DNA of 64,000 nt, taken from the NCBI GenBank assembly GCA_032433765.1, contig JAVIAB010000160.1, positions 35,001,702 through 35,065,701 of the forward strand, read 5' to 3'. This stretch comes from Megaustenia siamemsis (Eukaryota > Mollusca > Gastropoda > Stylommatophora > Ariophantidae). Below are positions 60,501 to 60,829 of the stretch, piece after piece. The position numbers and the translations under genes were made by a program. The notes below the pieces were generated by a model. That model was not told where the DNA came from. It ran no database searches and worked only from the letters and a program-made list of their open reading frames with translations. Every line of letters starts with the position of its first letter. The first letter of the stretch is position 1.

Positions 60501-60826
60501 GAATTGTCCAAACAAGCACGTGTTACATATTAACTGTCTACCTACACCTGTAGGTGTAGTTACAGCTGCCCTTATGATACCCATATTAAGATAGACTGAA
60601 GACAAGAGATAGCAGATTAGTGACACCTGGCTACAGAGCAGCTCGAGCACGGTGGAGAGATTTTCTCAAAGACGTGCCAAGCATTCTATGATTTCTCAAC
60701 ATGTAACAACAACAAAAATGATGACAATAAAGTAGAAGAATATTTACCTATGGGCTCTTCCAAATCCAAGTCCTCTTTAAGTAATATACCCGCAGGAACA
60801 GCGGATCTTGTTAGTTCTGCCAAGTC
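1000..60826 (-). CDS. GLDC: Glycine decarboxylase (glycine cleavage P-protein), 20 internal exons, both ends outside window
   Basis: P-protein of the mitochondrial glycine cleavage system. It is a PLP enzyme that decarboxylates glycine and passes the aminomethyl group to the lipoyl arm of the H-protein, working with T- and L-proteins in the matrix. Twenty exons join in frame with GT-AG introns: 60748..60826, 54518..54653, 50381..50545, 44795..44872, 37203..37350, 34733..34929, 32904..33000, 28490..28595, 26175..26314, 22587..22667, 20123..20223, 19781..19907, 18981..19123, 13863..13938, 11585..11710, 9225..9304, 7319..7388, 3419..3531, 2205..2458, 1000..1095. They give about 804 codons that align without internal loss to human GLDC (recalled, about residues 92 to 880 of 1020). 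The PLP lysine motif HLNLHKTFC and the glycine-rich GGGGPG are intact. No stop or frameshift is seen, so the gene looks functional. Missing are the N-terminal transit-peptide exon(s) and about 140 C-terminal codons. Introns range from a few hundred bases to several kb. Confidence 0.97.
1331..1526 (+). mobile_element. SINE family A copy, (GATA)n tail
   Basis: Runs from 'gactaaggaggttgatcgat' to 'gccgtcttcggcttgaaagg' and ends in a short atagatag repeat. Other copies are at 3678, 11351, 19352 and 47842. Its last ~40 bases match the 3' end of the resident RTE-like LINE. I see no clear tRNA head. Confidence 0.85.
2205..2458 (-). CDS. GLDC: GLDC exon (window exon 19)
   Basis: The longest exon. 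Codes [15 protein letters not shown], then [20 protein letters not shown] and [11 protein letters not shown], then [12 protein letters not shown]. It matches human 'APFLPNHPV' and '[22 protein letters not shown]'. Phase 2 in, phase 1 out. Confidence 0.97.
2470..3415. other. Intron stretch, AT-rich, nothing recognised
   Basis: AT-rich sequence with loosely repeated 'aactgttat(t/c)a' words between 2630 and 2990. No coding or mobile-element signature recognised. Confidence 0.6.
3419..3531 (-). CDS. GLDC: GLDC exon with PLP lysine (window exon 18)
   Basis: Codes [20 protein letters not shown] then [17 protein letters not shown]. The lysine codon at 3472..3474 is the Schiff-base PLP lysine (human Lys754 by alignment). 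The donor is gtaagt after 3419; a gt two bases earlier is less favoured and breaks the frame. Confidence 0.98.
3678..3872 (-). mobile_element. SINE family A copy
   Basis: Minus-strand copy. It starts at the left with the tail tatctattgtcctttcgag and runs back to 'cctccttagtcgcc'. Confidence 0.85.
3903..4250 (+). mobile_element. SINE family E body (tRNA head missing)
   Basis: Contains 'gaatctgtggtttctttgtg', 'ctcccctgatct' and 'caggaggttccacatgtagt', shared with 9680..9935 and, reversed, 7850..8105. It ends near 'cttagggactcgtccag', which is also seen at the end of 16003..16300. Confidence 0.7.
4500..4640 (+). mobile_element. tRNA-derived SINE family F fragment
   Basis: Shares 'cttgtggcaaggcgctgtgc', 'aaggagta' and 'gagtgctgtaaacat' with the longer copy at 62945..63190. 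The box-B-like part is decayed. Confidence 0.65.
4612..4717. repeat. Perfect 53-bp tandem duplication
   Basis: The segment 4612..4664 (starting gagtgctgtaaacattcctc) is repeated identically at 4665..4717. Confidence 0.95.
5070..5262 (-). mobile_element. tRNA-derived SINE, family E-like, decayed
   Basis: On the minus strand, a tRNA-like head 'gagagtgggtggctgaatca' is followed by a box-B-like 'aggtttaaatccc'. Confidence 0.5.
5268..5565 (-). mobile_element. LINE family L2 3' end
   Basis: Starts with an atcatcat tail and 'caagtaccatgcc'. On the minus strand it encodes a decayed version of the C-terminus seen at 10655..11230. 5'-truncated. Confidence 0.75.
6067..7222 (+). mobile_element. RTE-like LINE (family L1) 3' half with reverse transcriptase remnant
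   Basis: Broken LINE. RT blocks are visible in order: '[18 protein letters not shown]' (about 6220..6275), '[12 protein letters not shown]' with the catalytic FADD (about 6345..6385), a thumb part at 6627..6866, and the C-terminal '[14 protein letters not shown]' ending at 7121. Several frameshifts and a stop at 6864 make it non-coding. The 3' end reads 'gccctatgggccggctatgg' and finishes in atagatag. Other family copies are at 14095, 21300, 30140, 34265, 37870, 41225, 41900 and 49310. The clade is inferred by eye from the RT pattern and short-repeat tail. Confidence 0.85.
7319..7388 (-). CDS. GLDC: GLDC exon (window exon 17)
   Basis: Codes [20 protein letters not shown] then [13 protein letters not shown] is a conserved active-site segment of the PLP fold. 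Confidence 0.97.
7850..8105 (-). mobile_element. tRNA-derived SINE family E copy
   Basis: On the minus strand the head has the box-B-like 'ggttcgaatcccacc' (complement around 8050), followed by 'gtggtttcttcttggcttta'. It ends near 'aaaagagtaggcc'. Confidence 0.75.
8118..8300 (-). mobile_element. LINE family L2 3' end
   Basis: Begins atcatcatcaagtaccgtgc on the left. Same terminal sequence as 5268..5565 and 12330..13235, but shorter. Confidence 0.75.
8660..8865 (+). mobile_element. LINE 3' end (family L7) with (TAAG)n tail
   Basis: Encodes '[20 protein letters not shown]' followed by '[20 protein letters not shown]', a typical LINE ORF2 C-terminus, then 'tgactgacggaggctactaa' and a taag tail. 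Confidence 0.7.
8855..8975. repeat. Compound microsatellite
   Basis: Runs of taag, cagt, caggcagg, cagaca and acac in succession. It probably grew from the tail of the adjacent LINE. Confidence 0.9.
9225..9304 (-). CDS. GLDC: GLDC exon (window exon 16)
   Basis: Codes [20 protein letters not shown] then VFDEDI, matching human '[20 protein letters not shown]'. It ends in phase 2. Confidence 0.96.
9680..9935 (+). mobile_element. tRNA-derived SINE family E, near full length
   Basis: tRNA-like head with box A 'ggatggcctaggggtaagat' and box B 'aggtttaattct'. The body holds 'tggtttcttcatgtctttac', 'ctggtctctgggtagtgag' and 'aaccaggaggttccgtgtg'. Confidence 0.8.
10225..10382 (+). mobile_element. 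LINE family L2b 3' end
   Basis: Encodes the end '[14 protein letters not shown]' in decayed form, as at 26450..26835, and ends 'tgatgataatga'. Confidence 0.75.
10655..11230 (+). mobile_element. LINE family L2 3' end, 184-codon open frame
   Basis: An open frame at 10665..11219 reads [20 protein letters not shown], then [34 protein letters not shown] and ends [15 protein letters not shown]. This is the RT thumb and C-terminus of a non-LTR retrotransposon ORF2. It has no endonuclease or RT palm, so it is a 5'-truncated copy. The tail is gatgatgatgatga. The intact frame suggests a fairly young insertion. Confidence 0.88.
11351..11537 (+). mobile_element. SINE family A copy
   Basis: Runs from 'aagaggcgactaaggaggtt' to 'gccgtcttcagctcaaaagg' and a cagatag tail. 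A short family E piece ('agaagaaaccacacagattc') lies just upstream at 11240..11300. Confidence 0.85.
11585..11710 (-). CDS. GLDC: GLDC exon (window exon 15)
   Basis: 42 codons: [20 protein letters not shown], then [20 protein letters not shown] and [12 protein letters not shown] is a family signature. Phase 0 on both sides; the donor is gtgagt. Confidence 0.97.
11720..12325. other. Intron stretch, nothing recognised
   Basis: AT-rich unique-looking sequence without coding or repeat signatures that I recognise. Confidence 0.6.
12330..13235 (-). mobile_element. LINE family L2, longest copy, RT palm to 3' tail
   Basis: On the minus strand, 'GVRQGCV' near 13220, then '[20 protein letters not shown]' with the catalytic YxDD (about 13060..13110), then the thumb and the 'TYASRPGT'-type end. 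The left edge is atcatcatcatcatcaagta. Frames are broken. It connects the short L2 copies to a reverse transcriptase. Confidence 0.85.
13349..13600 (-). mobile_element. tRNA-derived SINE family B, full length
   Basis: On the minus strand the head has box A 'tagctcagtggttagtgaac' and box B 'ggttcgatccc'. The body has 'gggttcacccagcc', 'cgggcgtaataccgaccaca' and 'gtgctgaaggtctgtaaaat', and the 3' end is 'ggggtactttac'. Full copies are also at 17371, 36157, 43240 and 57045. Confidence 0.92.
13620..13705 (-). repeat. tRNA-like sequence (probably a SINE head), well-formed acceptor and T arms
   Basis: On the minus strand it starts GGTGTCC and ends GGACACC about 77 nt later, a perfect 7-bp acceptor stem. 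Box A is 'tagcgcaatcgatagg' and the T arm is CCGGGGTTCGTACCCTGG. The anticodon arm does not pair well, so a tRNA-derived repeat is more likely than a working tRNA gene. Confidence 0.6.
13863..13938 (-). CDS. GLDC: GLDC exon (window exon 14)
   Basis: Codes [20 protein letters not shown] then GQSQRK. The [10 protein letters not shown] block is near-invariant in P-proteins. It ends in phase 0. Confidence 0.96.
14095..14312 (+). mobile_element. RTE-like LINE (family L1) 3' end
   Basis: Decayed '[14 protein letters not shown]' coding end, then 'tatcctatgggccggtcacg' and a gatagat tail. Confidence 0.75.
14636..15194. repeat. 57-bp minisatellite, about 10 units
   Basis: The unit begins gaggttttctccaggaaagc and ends cacatcacaaata. 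The period is a multiple of three, so both strands stay open (minus-strand repeat of 19 residues starting [10 protein letters not shown]). Most units are almost identical, suggesting recent expansion. Confidence 0.95.
15318..15612. repeat. Degenerate ~60-bp tandem repeat, about 5 units
   Basis: Repeated phrase 'tagacagctttgacataaac' followed by 'tcttaccttagagttgacag'. The units differ at several positions, so this array is older than the 57-bp array beside it. Confidence 0.85.
15667..15760 (+). mobile_element. tRNA-derived SINE family D head
   Basis: 'gagcctcagtggctagtggt' then box B 'gagttcgatcccc'. A related head is reversed at 22795..22905. Confidence 0.65.
16003..16300 (+). mobile_element. 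tRNA-derived SINE, family E relative, long form
   Basis: tRNA-like head with box B 'gagttcaaatccc', a different middle part, and the end 'ctagggacttcgccag' shared with 4200..4240. Confidence 0.6.
16320..17010. other. Intron stretch with an unrecognised open frame
   Basis: Less AT-rich than its surroundings. The minus strand is open 16412..16639 (75 codons, no recognised domain). No splice or promoter evidence supports a gene; it may be a fragment of a mobile element. Confidence 0.4.
17013..17318. repeat. 156-bp tandem duplication
   Basis: The block starting accaatgatccacaactaat at 17013 recurs at 17169 with very few changes. Confidence 0.92.
17371..17630 (+). mobile_element. tRNA-derived SINE family B, full length
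   Basis: Head 'gggagccgcggtagctcagt', box B 'gggttcgatccc', end 'gacgggggtactttact'. Confidence 0.92.
17995..18425 (+). mobile_element. Dispersed repeat family G, ends in poly-C
   Basis: Shares long stretches ('cactgcaaacgaattaaaat', 'cagtggaatcatccgaatta', 'cagcacacaccaaaagacat') with 46012..46440 and, reversed, 35335..35645. Type unknown, probably a retroelement fragment. It is followed by a run of about 18 C. Confidence 0.75.
18430..18978. other. Intron stretch with (AT)n
   Basis: No gene seen. An (AT)n microsatellite lies at about 18925..18951, just before the donor of window exon 13. Confidence 0.6.
18981..19123 (-). CDS. GLDC: GLDC exon (window exon 13)
   Basis: Codes [20 protein letters not shown], then [20 protein letters not shown] and RISFQPN. 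It matches human 'WKEFANIHPFVPLDQAQGY' and 'CELTGYDQVCFQPNSGAQG', with SGAQG continuing in the next exon. Confidence 0.97.
19352..19560 (-). mobile_element. SINE family A copy
   Basis: Tail tctatctctatctattgtcc on the left, body to 'cctccttagtcgcctcttac'. Its 5' edge is part of the hairpin at 19544..19588. Confidence 0.85.
19544..19629. repeat. Two adjacent inverted repeats
   Basis: Hairpin 1: arms 19544..19560 and 19572..19588, 17 bp perfect, 11-nt loop. Hairpin 2: arms 19588..19605 and 19612..19629, 18 bp with one mismatch, 6-nt loop. Confidence 0.93.
19781..19907 (-). CDS. GLDC: GLDC exon (window exon 12)
   Basis: Codes [20 protein letters not shown], then [19 protein letters not shown]. 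The usual P-protein motif is '[10 protein letters not shown]'; here the proline is serine (tcc codon), a change worth confirming. It ends in phase 0. Confidence 0.96.
20123..20223 (-). CDS. GLDC: GLDC exon (window exon 11)
   Basis: Codes [20 protein letters not shown] then [13 protein letters not shown], the linker before the C-terminal half. The human counterpart ends 'TSPFLTHQVFN'. It ends in phase 2. Confidence 0.92.
20230..21295. other. Intron stretch with weak LINE-like remnant and poly-A
   Basis: The minus strand around 20640..20720 reads '[16 protein letters not shown]', reminiscent of a LINE C-terminus, but too decayed to assign. A run of about 39 A lies near 21016..21054. Confidence 0.4.
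21300..21745 (+). mobile_element. RTE-like LINE (family L1), old copy
   Basis: Recognisable '[14 protein letters not shown]' and 'RGRPRE'-like segments followed by '[14 protein letters not shown]', with many stops. Confidence 0.65.
22170..22445. repeat. ~20-bp minisatellite
   Basis: About 13 units of catctgttgagccaaacaag with small length changes. Short chance frames on the minus strand come from the array. Confidence 0.92.
22587..22667 (-). CDS. GLDC: GLDC exon (window exon 10)
   Basis: Exactly 27 codons: [20 protein letters not shown] then IGCPMSA, matching human '[27 protein letters not shown]'. Phase 0 at both ends. Confidence 0.95.
22795..22905 (-). mobile_element. tRNA-derived SINE family D copy
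   Basis: On the minus strand: 'ggagccgtggtgactgaatg', then box B 'gggttcgatccc'. Confidence 0.65.
23038..23358 (+). mobile_element. tRNA-derived SINE family C, full length
   Basis: Head 'cctagttgggaaaaccaccc', degenerate box B 'tgttcaactcctgc', body 'gtcgacccagccgctggcag' and 'gtgagtttcgatgcttgaag', end 'catactttacctttac'. Copies also at 24572, 28946, 44362, 52093 and 59845. Confidence 0.88.
23995..24335 (+). repeat. Dispersed repeat family H
   Basis: Matches 55715..56049 over about 330 bases ('atattttatggaagtggttt', 'cagctaaagtaaatatttgt'). No coding capacity seen. The flanking stretch 23360..23990 holds nothing I recognise. Confidence 0.7.
24572..24975 (-). mobile_element. tRNA-derived SINE family C with triplicated head
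   Basis: Standard tail and body, but the head-proximal ~40 bp ('gtccgaa...agtagccca' through 'caggtggttttc') occurs three times in a row between about 24844 and 24962. Confidence 0.87.
25225..25465 (+). mobile_element. LINE family L3 3' end
   Basis: Shares 'aaagactaaagtgg', 'catcaagaggtggactg' and 'gtagctaaccttcaatgctg' with copies at 27060, 31370 and 60225. It looks like an ORF2 C-terminus of 'DSIKRWTG...MVANLQC' type. Confidence 0.6.
25815..26140 (-). mobile_element. LINE family L2 3' end
   Basis: Left edge 'atcatcattatcatcaagta'. On the minus strand '[14 protein letters not shown]', then the terminal frame in decayed form. It ends 35 bp from the donor of window exon 9. Confidence 0.78.
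26175..26314 (-). CDS. GLDC: GLDC exon (window exon 9)
   Basis: Codes [20 protein letters not shown], then a variable stretch ending NLNYHSDGQ. It matches the position of the human segment 'KRAGHQLQHDLFFDTLKI...NFRLFEDG'. This is the least conserved exon. The frame and both splice sites are sound (acceptor ctcag, donor gtaagt). Confidence 0.9.
26450..26835 (+). mobile_element. LINE family L2b 3' end, long open frame
   Basis: The frame runs from '[20 protein letters not shown]' through '[20 protein letters not shown]' to '[17 protein letters not shown]', then a tgatgatgatgat tail. It is the thumb/C-terminus of a non-LTR ORF2; the domains upstream are missing. Confidence 0.85.
27060..27232 (+). 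mobile_element. LINE family L3 3' end with (GAT)n tail
   Basis: '[17 protein letters not shown]', then '[15 protein letters not shown]' in frame, then tgatgatgatgatgat. Confidence 0.7.
27235..27810. other. Intron stretch, nothing recognised
   Basis: AT-rich, with a poly-A run near 27482..27498. No gene or known repeat seen. Confidence 0.6.
27815..28400 (-). mobile_element. LINE family L2 copy
   Basis: Same terminal sequence as 12330..13235 on the minus strand, reaching up to the '[14 protein letters not shown]' region near 28330..28370. Confidence 0.78.
28490..28595 (-). CDS. GLDC: GLDC exon (window exon 8)
   Basis: Codes [20 protein letters not shown] then [15 protein letters not shown], matching human '[20 protein letters not shown]'. 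It ends in phase 1. Confidence 0.96.
28815..28931 (+). mobile_element. PLE-derived unit with decayed hammerhead-like core
   Basis: Contains ctgatga at 28871..28877, then 'aggcttttgtt', then gaaat at 28889. The flanks 'tatgttttaatttgtgt' and 'gctgctccatacc' match 58349..58498. Confidence 0.6.
28946..29282 (-). mobile_element. tRNA-derived SINE family C with 14-bp target duplication
   Basis: Full-length minus copy. The flank ccattttatgttta occurs at 28932..28945 and again at 29283..29296, the target-site duplication. Confidence 0.92.
29300..30110. other. Intron stretch, nothing recognised
   Basis: Short chance frames only; AT-rich. Confidence 0.55.
30140..30490 (+). mobile_element. RTE-like LINE (family L1) 3' end
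   Basis: The frame '[20 protein letters not shown]' through '[12 protein letters not shown]' is open to its stop at about 30390, then 'gccttatgggccggctacgg' and an atagatag tail. Confidence 0.85.
30500..31360. other. Intron stretch, nothing recognised
   Basis: No recognisable gene. The open frame on the minus strand at 31103..31537 overlaps a sense-strand LINE end and has no known domain. Confidence 0.5.
31370..31570 (+). mobile_element. LINE family L3 3' end
   Basis: 'actaaagtgggctgataaca', 'aagagatggacag' and 'atagccaatcttcaatgctg' match the other L3 copies. Confidence 0.65.
31640..32190 (-). mobile_element. LINE family L6 fragment, old
   Basis: Shares 'catatactttgtatggtaag', 'tagcttagaattggttcaat' and 'ggtcactccc' with 61565..62470. 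Frames are lost. Confidence 0.65.
32904..33000 (-). CDS. GLDC: GLDC exon (window exon 7)
   Basis: Codes [18 protein letters not shown] then [15 protein letters not shown], almost identical to human over the second half. It ends in phase 0. Confidence 0.97.
33010..33835. other. Intron stretch, nothing recognised
   Basis: No gene or known repeat. Three short overlapping chance frames occur between 33536 and 33934. Confidence 0.5.
33840..34175 (-). mobile_element. LINE family L2b 3' end, 106-codon frame
   Basis: On the minus strand, '[20 protein letters not shown]' through '[17 protein letters not shown]', then the atcatcatcat edge. 5'-truncated. Confidence 0.85.
34265..34562 (+). mobile_element. 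RTE-like LINE (family L1) 3' end
   Basis: '[16 protein letters not shown]', then 'atgccccatgggccggctac' and a gatagatagaca tail. It ends about 170 bp from the donor of window exon 6. Confidence 0.82.
34733..34929 (-). CDS. GLDC: GLDC exon (window exon 6)
   Basis: Codes [20 protein letters not shown], a middle part with [18 protein letters not shown], and ends [10 protein letters not shown]. The GYGGPHA block is one of the most conserved P-protein motifs. The phase 2 donor is gtaagt. Confidence 0.97.
35335..35645 (-). mobile_element. Dispersed repeat family G copy
   Basis: Reverse copy of 17995..18425. Key words 'gcacatgccaaaagacaaaa' and 'aacgaattaaaatccataat' are found on the minus strand. 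Confidence 0.75.
36157..36412 (+). mobile_element. tRNA-derived SINE family B, full length
   Basis: 'gagctgtgatagctcagtag', box B 'gggttcgatccc', end 'caggggtactttac'. Confidence 0.92.
36415..37200. other. Intron stretch, nothing recognised
   Basis: Chance frames at 36554..36912 have no known domain. AT-rich. Confidence 0.5.
37203..37350 (-). CDS. GLDC: GLDC exon (window exon 5)
   Basis: Codes [20 protein letters not shown], then [18 protein letters not shown] and ends DRVHQSG, matching human 'GVLFQYPDTEGKVEDF...RAHQSG'. It ends in phase 0 before gttagt. Confidence 0.96.
37455..37746 (-). mobile_element. LINE family L2b copy, left part, split by PLE
   Basis: On the minus strand it runs from '[15 protein letters not shown]' (resuming at 40716..40733) down to the end near 'aactggtatggc'. 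The copy is interrupted exactly at 37746. Confidence 0.85.
37870..38580 (+). mobile_element. RTE-like LINE (family L1), youngest copy, inserted in PLE
   Basis: The frame 37981..38472 (163 codons) is intact: [20 protein letters not shown], then [36 protein letters not shown] and the end [12 protein letters not shown]. It is followed by 'gccctatgggccggctacgg', 'ctcgaaaggtcaatagatag' and the tail. The flank atatgtaaa is found at 37868..37876 and 38579..38587, a probable target duplication. Confidence 0.9.
38980..39330 (-). pseudogene. PLE GIY-YIG endonuclease domain, broken
   Basis: On the minus strand: '[19 protein letters not shown]', two stops where the next arginines should be, then '[20 protein letters not shown]', '[20 protein letters not shown]' and '[13 protein letters not shown]'. 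These are the Tyr-x-Gly signature, the Arg-x3-His helix and the ENRLI end of PLE-type GIY-YIG nucleases, with the C-x2-C insertion typical of PLEs. In an intact element the nuclease cuts target DNA to prime reverse transcription. Confidence 0.85.
39395..40460 (-). pseudogene. PLE reverse transcriptase, broken
   Basis: Blocks in order on the minus strand: '[16 protein letters not shown]' (about 40380), '[20 protein letters not shown]' then '[16 protein letters not shown]' (about 40190), '[20 protein letters not shown]' with the catalytic YIDD (about 40070), '[13 protein letters not shown]' and '[11 protein letters not shown]' (about 39900), '[20 protein letters not shown]' (about 39790) and '[10 protein letters not shown]' (about 39470). 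A TGA just before 40118 and several frame changes kill it. The first ~150 residues are missing. Confidence 0.9.
40716..40733 (-). mobile_element. LINE L2b, right remnant after PLE insertion
   Basis: 'ctctttaggaatttcatc' continues the reading of the left part; the copy is cut off again by the L2 element at 40736. Confidence 0.75.
40736..40980 (-). mobile_element. LINE family L2 3' end
   Basis: The open frame 40745..40945 on the minus strand reads '[20 protein letters not shown]' through '[15 protein letters not shown]'. The left edge is atcatcatcatcaagtaccg. Confidence 0.85.
41225..41445 (+). mobile_element. RTE-like LINE (family L1), old copy
   Basis: 'attcaaaaataagtatctaa' and 'ccacatgatgagaagaagta' match the young L1 at 38120..38285, with many changes. 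Confidence 0.65.
41900..42230 (-). mobile_element. RTE-like LINE (family L1), old minus-strand copy
   Basis: 'tctcaatcttgatgagggag', 'aggcttgctttgagattctc' and 'gaattcattccatggtat' are the reversed L1 end. Confidence 0.7.
42235..42865. other. Intron stretch, AT-rich, nothing recognised
   Basis: Long A/T runs around 42650..42690. No gene seen. Confidence 0.6.
42868..43110 (+). mobile_element. tRNA-derived SINE family B, older copy
   Basis: 'gagccatgatagctcagtgg', box B 'ggtttgatcc', end 'tggggctctttac'. Confidence 0.88.
43240..43485 (+). mobile_element. tRNA-derived SINE family B, second copy in same orientation
   Basis: 'gggagccgcgcagttgttag' (box A damaged), box B 'gggtttgatccc', end 'gggtactttactttac'. 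It lies about 130 bp after the previous copy. Confidence 0.9.
43490..44355. other. Intron stretch, nothing recognised
   Basis: No gene seen. A (GT)n run lies near 44190..44208. Confidence 0.55.
44362..44702 (+). mobile_element. tRNA-derived SINE family C, full length
   Basis: 'cctcggtagcctagttgaga', body 'gtgagtttcgatgcttgaag', end 'catactttaccttcac'. It ends about 90 bp from the donor of window exon 4. Confidence 0.88.
44795..44872 (-). CDS. GLDC: GLDC exon (window exon 4)
   Basis: Codes [20 protein letters not shown] then VKTRA, matching human '[20 protein letters not shown]'. Phase 2 on both sides; the donor is gtaagt. Confidence 0.95.
44875..46005. other. Intron stretch, nothing recognised
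   Basis: AT-rich, with a short (CT)n near 45692..45706. No gene or clear repeat family. Confidence 0.55.
46012..46440 (+). mobile_element. Dispersed repeat family G copy
   Basis: 'cactgcaaacgaataaaaat' through 'cacctatccgccatattgac', collinear with 17995..18425. Confidence 0.75.
46495..46900 (-). mobile_element. Two decayed family-B SINE pieces
   Basis: 'tttcccagaaaaatctggtg' with 'aaagctgggtgagcctgga', and 'gatcgtcagcacatatggat' with 'gatgtggtcaggatcactcc', are reversed family-B body words with many changes. The flank 46900..47835 holds nothing recognised. Confidence 0.5.
47842..47952 (+). mobile_element. SINE family A, 5'-truncated
   Basis: Starts at 'agtgatctctgcaatatgtg' and ends 'gccgtcttctgctcgaaagg', then a gatagatagatag tail. 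Confidence 0.85.
48417..48735. repeat. ~30-bp minisatellite, about 10 units
   Basis: Unit like atggatggcaaagattgaga followed by agacaatctc. Minus-strand frames with repeated 'LPSMRLSS' are by-products. Confidence 0.92.
48870..49290 (+). mobile_element. LINE family L2b, old copy
   Basis: 'ttacagtgctgcatagaacc', 'gttgcaatcatggacag' and 'gaaatgttacacaatgcaca' match the L2b frame of 26450..26835 through many indels. Confidence 0.6.
49310..49840 (-). mobile_element. RTE-like LINE (family L1), minus-strand copy
   Basis: Left edge 'ctatcaacctttcgagccgt'. The minus frame 49549..49872 reads [20 protein letters not shown] then [20 protein letters not shown]. Confidence 0.85.
50214..50380. repeat. 41-bp tandem repeat abutting the GLDC exon 3 donor
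   Basis: About four units, minus-strand unit beginning gtaaactagtaaccatttgt and ending cacattttcagag. Donor-like GT sites lie at 50380, 50339, 50298 and 50257, with a weaker one at 50217. Confidence 0.93.
50381..50545 (-). CDS. GLDC: GLDC exon (window exon 3)
   Basis: Codes [20 protein letters not shown], then [12 protein letters not shown] and [15 protein letters not shown]. This is the conserved N-terminal core of P-proteins. The donor gtaaac sits at the edge of a 41-bp tandem array that repeats the donor itself (see 50214..50380). Reading through the donor gives an immediate stop, so correct splicing here matters. Confidence 0.97.
50595..51480 (-). mobile_element. LINE family L5 copy, old
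   Basis: The left part reads on the minus strand like '[20 protein letters not shown]', as in 58560..58905. The right part is a decayed reverse transcriptase region without intact motifs. Confidence 0.65.
51547..51595. repeat. Poly-A followed by (AC)n
   Basis: About 24 A, then an acacac run of about 20 bases. Confidence 0.95.
51650..52090 (+). mobile_element. LINE ORF2 end, family L4-like, old
   Basis: '[14 protein letters not shown]', 'VLLYGSN' and '[11 protein letters not shown]' can be read in broken frames, matching the thumb/C-terminal layout of L4. Confidence 0.6.
52093..52405 (+). mobile_element. tRNA-derived SINE family C, full length
   Basis: 'cttggtagcctagttgggaa', box B 'tgttcgattccc', end 'tctcgtactttactttactt'. 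It abuts the 3' end of the L4 LINE. Confidence 0.9.
52410..53735 (-). mobile_element. LINE family L4, best preserved copy, RT plus C-terminal zinc motif
   Basis: Two overlapping frames. 53828..53094 carries '[20 protein letters not shown]', '[20 protein letters not shown]' and '[20 protein letters not shown]' (FADD catalytic pair), then '[20 protein letters not shown]'. 53058..52456 carries '[20 protein letters not shown]', '[20 protein letters not shown]', '[20 protein letters not shown]' and ends with a C-x2-C-x10-H-x4-C motif ([21 protein letters not shown] without its last residue). A one-base change near 53110 separates them. The RT fingers and endonuclease are missing; the 5' break is near 53735. 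Non-LTR retrotransposon of the Jockey/RTE-like group. Confidence 0.92.
53840..54510. other. Intron stretch, nothing recognised
   Basis: AT-rich. No gene. A small piece at 53740..53830 reads '[14 protein letters not shown]' on the plus strand and may be another LINE end. Confidence 0.5.
54518..54653 (-). CDS. GLDC: GLDC exon (window exon 2)
   Basis: Codes [20 protein letters not shown], then [20 protein letters not shown] and ENPG, matching human '[13 protein letters not shown]' and 'TILRNLLENSGW'. The Trp codon is split TG/G across the next intron (phase 2). Confidence 0.96.
55290..55505 (-). mobile_element. tRNA-derived SINE family E copy, decayed
   Basis: On the minus strand the head has 'gaggtaaaagacattgtcct' and box-B-like 'gagttcaaatccc', then the body. 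The stretch 54660..55285 before it holds nothing recognised. Confidence 0.65.
55715..56049 (+). repeat. Dispersed repeat family H, interrupted copy
   Basis: Matches 23995..24335. The match resumes at about 56381 ('agaaacgtatattttatcat') after an insertion. Confidence 0.7.
56050..56371 (-). mobile_element. PLE-derived insertion with hammerhead-like core and 9-bp target duplication
   Basis: tgtacaaag flanks it at 56041..56049 and 56372..56380. On the minus strand CTGATGA (56158..56152), a stem GGCC/GGCT and GAAAC (56135..56131) form a type-I-like hammerhead core. It then shares 'gtgaagctgtcatcatacc' with the PLE terminal segment. Confidence 0.75.
56385..57040. other. Intron stretch, nothing recognised
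   Basis: No gene. A tRNA-like box B trace ('gtacccggggacc', around 56665) is too weak to call. Confidence 0.5.
57045..57300 (-). mobile_element. tRNA-derived SINE family B, full length
   Basis: Tail 'gtaaagtaccccc' on the left, box B (minus) 'gggttcgatccc', head 'gaggcacgatagctcagtgg'. Confidence 0.92.
57600..58235 (+). mobile_element. LINE family L5 3' end
   Basis: The frame 57657..57887 reads [20 protein letters not shown], then '[20 protein letters not shown]'. It is followed in broken frame by 'EMKCVRR', '[10 protein letters not shown]' and '[20 protein letters not shown]', an ORF2 thumb and C-terminus. Confidence 0.82.
58349..58498 (+). mobile_element. 150-bp PLE-derived mini-element with hammerhead-like core
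   Basis: A 13-bp target duplication, tgaatcttaatca, is at 58336..58348 and 58499..58511. Inside are CTGATGA at 58401..58407, a GGC/GCC stem, GAAAC at 58422..58426, then 'ttgtcacgtaaagc' and 'cataccttttttt' as in the full PLE ends. No coding capacity. Confidence 0.82.
58560..58905 (+). mobile_element. LINE family L5 3' end, second copy
   Basis: 'aagatgaaatgtgttagacg', '[15 protein letters not shown]' and '[20 protein letters not shown]' in broken frames. Close relative of 57900..58235. Confidence 0.8.
58910..59840. other. Intron stretch, nothing recognised
   Basis: AT-rich, no gene or repeat family recognised. Confidence 0.55.
59845..60095 (+). mobile_element. SINE family C, head truncated
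   Basis: Starts at 'gtaagttgtactcgtggttg', keeps the body and 'ctcctactttacctttat' end. The tRNA head is missing. Confidence 0.87.
60225..60400 (+). mobile_element. LINE family L3 3' end
   Basis: 'caaagactaaagtgggttgt', 'atcaagacaagagactggcg', 'ctccgtggttagtcaatc', ending 'cacaagatgat'. Confidence 0.6.
60595..60700 (+). mobile_element. Possible LINE ORF2 terminus
   Basis: Reads '[16 protein letters not shown]' then stop; this resembles a LINE C-terminus but is too short to place. Confidence 0.4.
60748..60826 (-). CDS. GLDC: GLDC exon (window exon 1)
   Basis: Codes [20 protein letters not shown] and then DLEEPI, matching the human segment 'SIDELIEKTVPANIRL' near residue 92. The acceptor is ttctag before 60826 and the donor is gtaaat after 60748. 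It ends in phase 1. The exon(s) carrying the transit peptide and the RHIGP-type segment were not found up to 64000. Confidence 0.93.
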
Positions 60827-60829
60827 CTA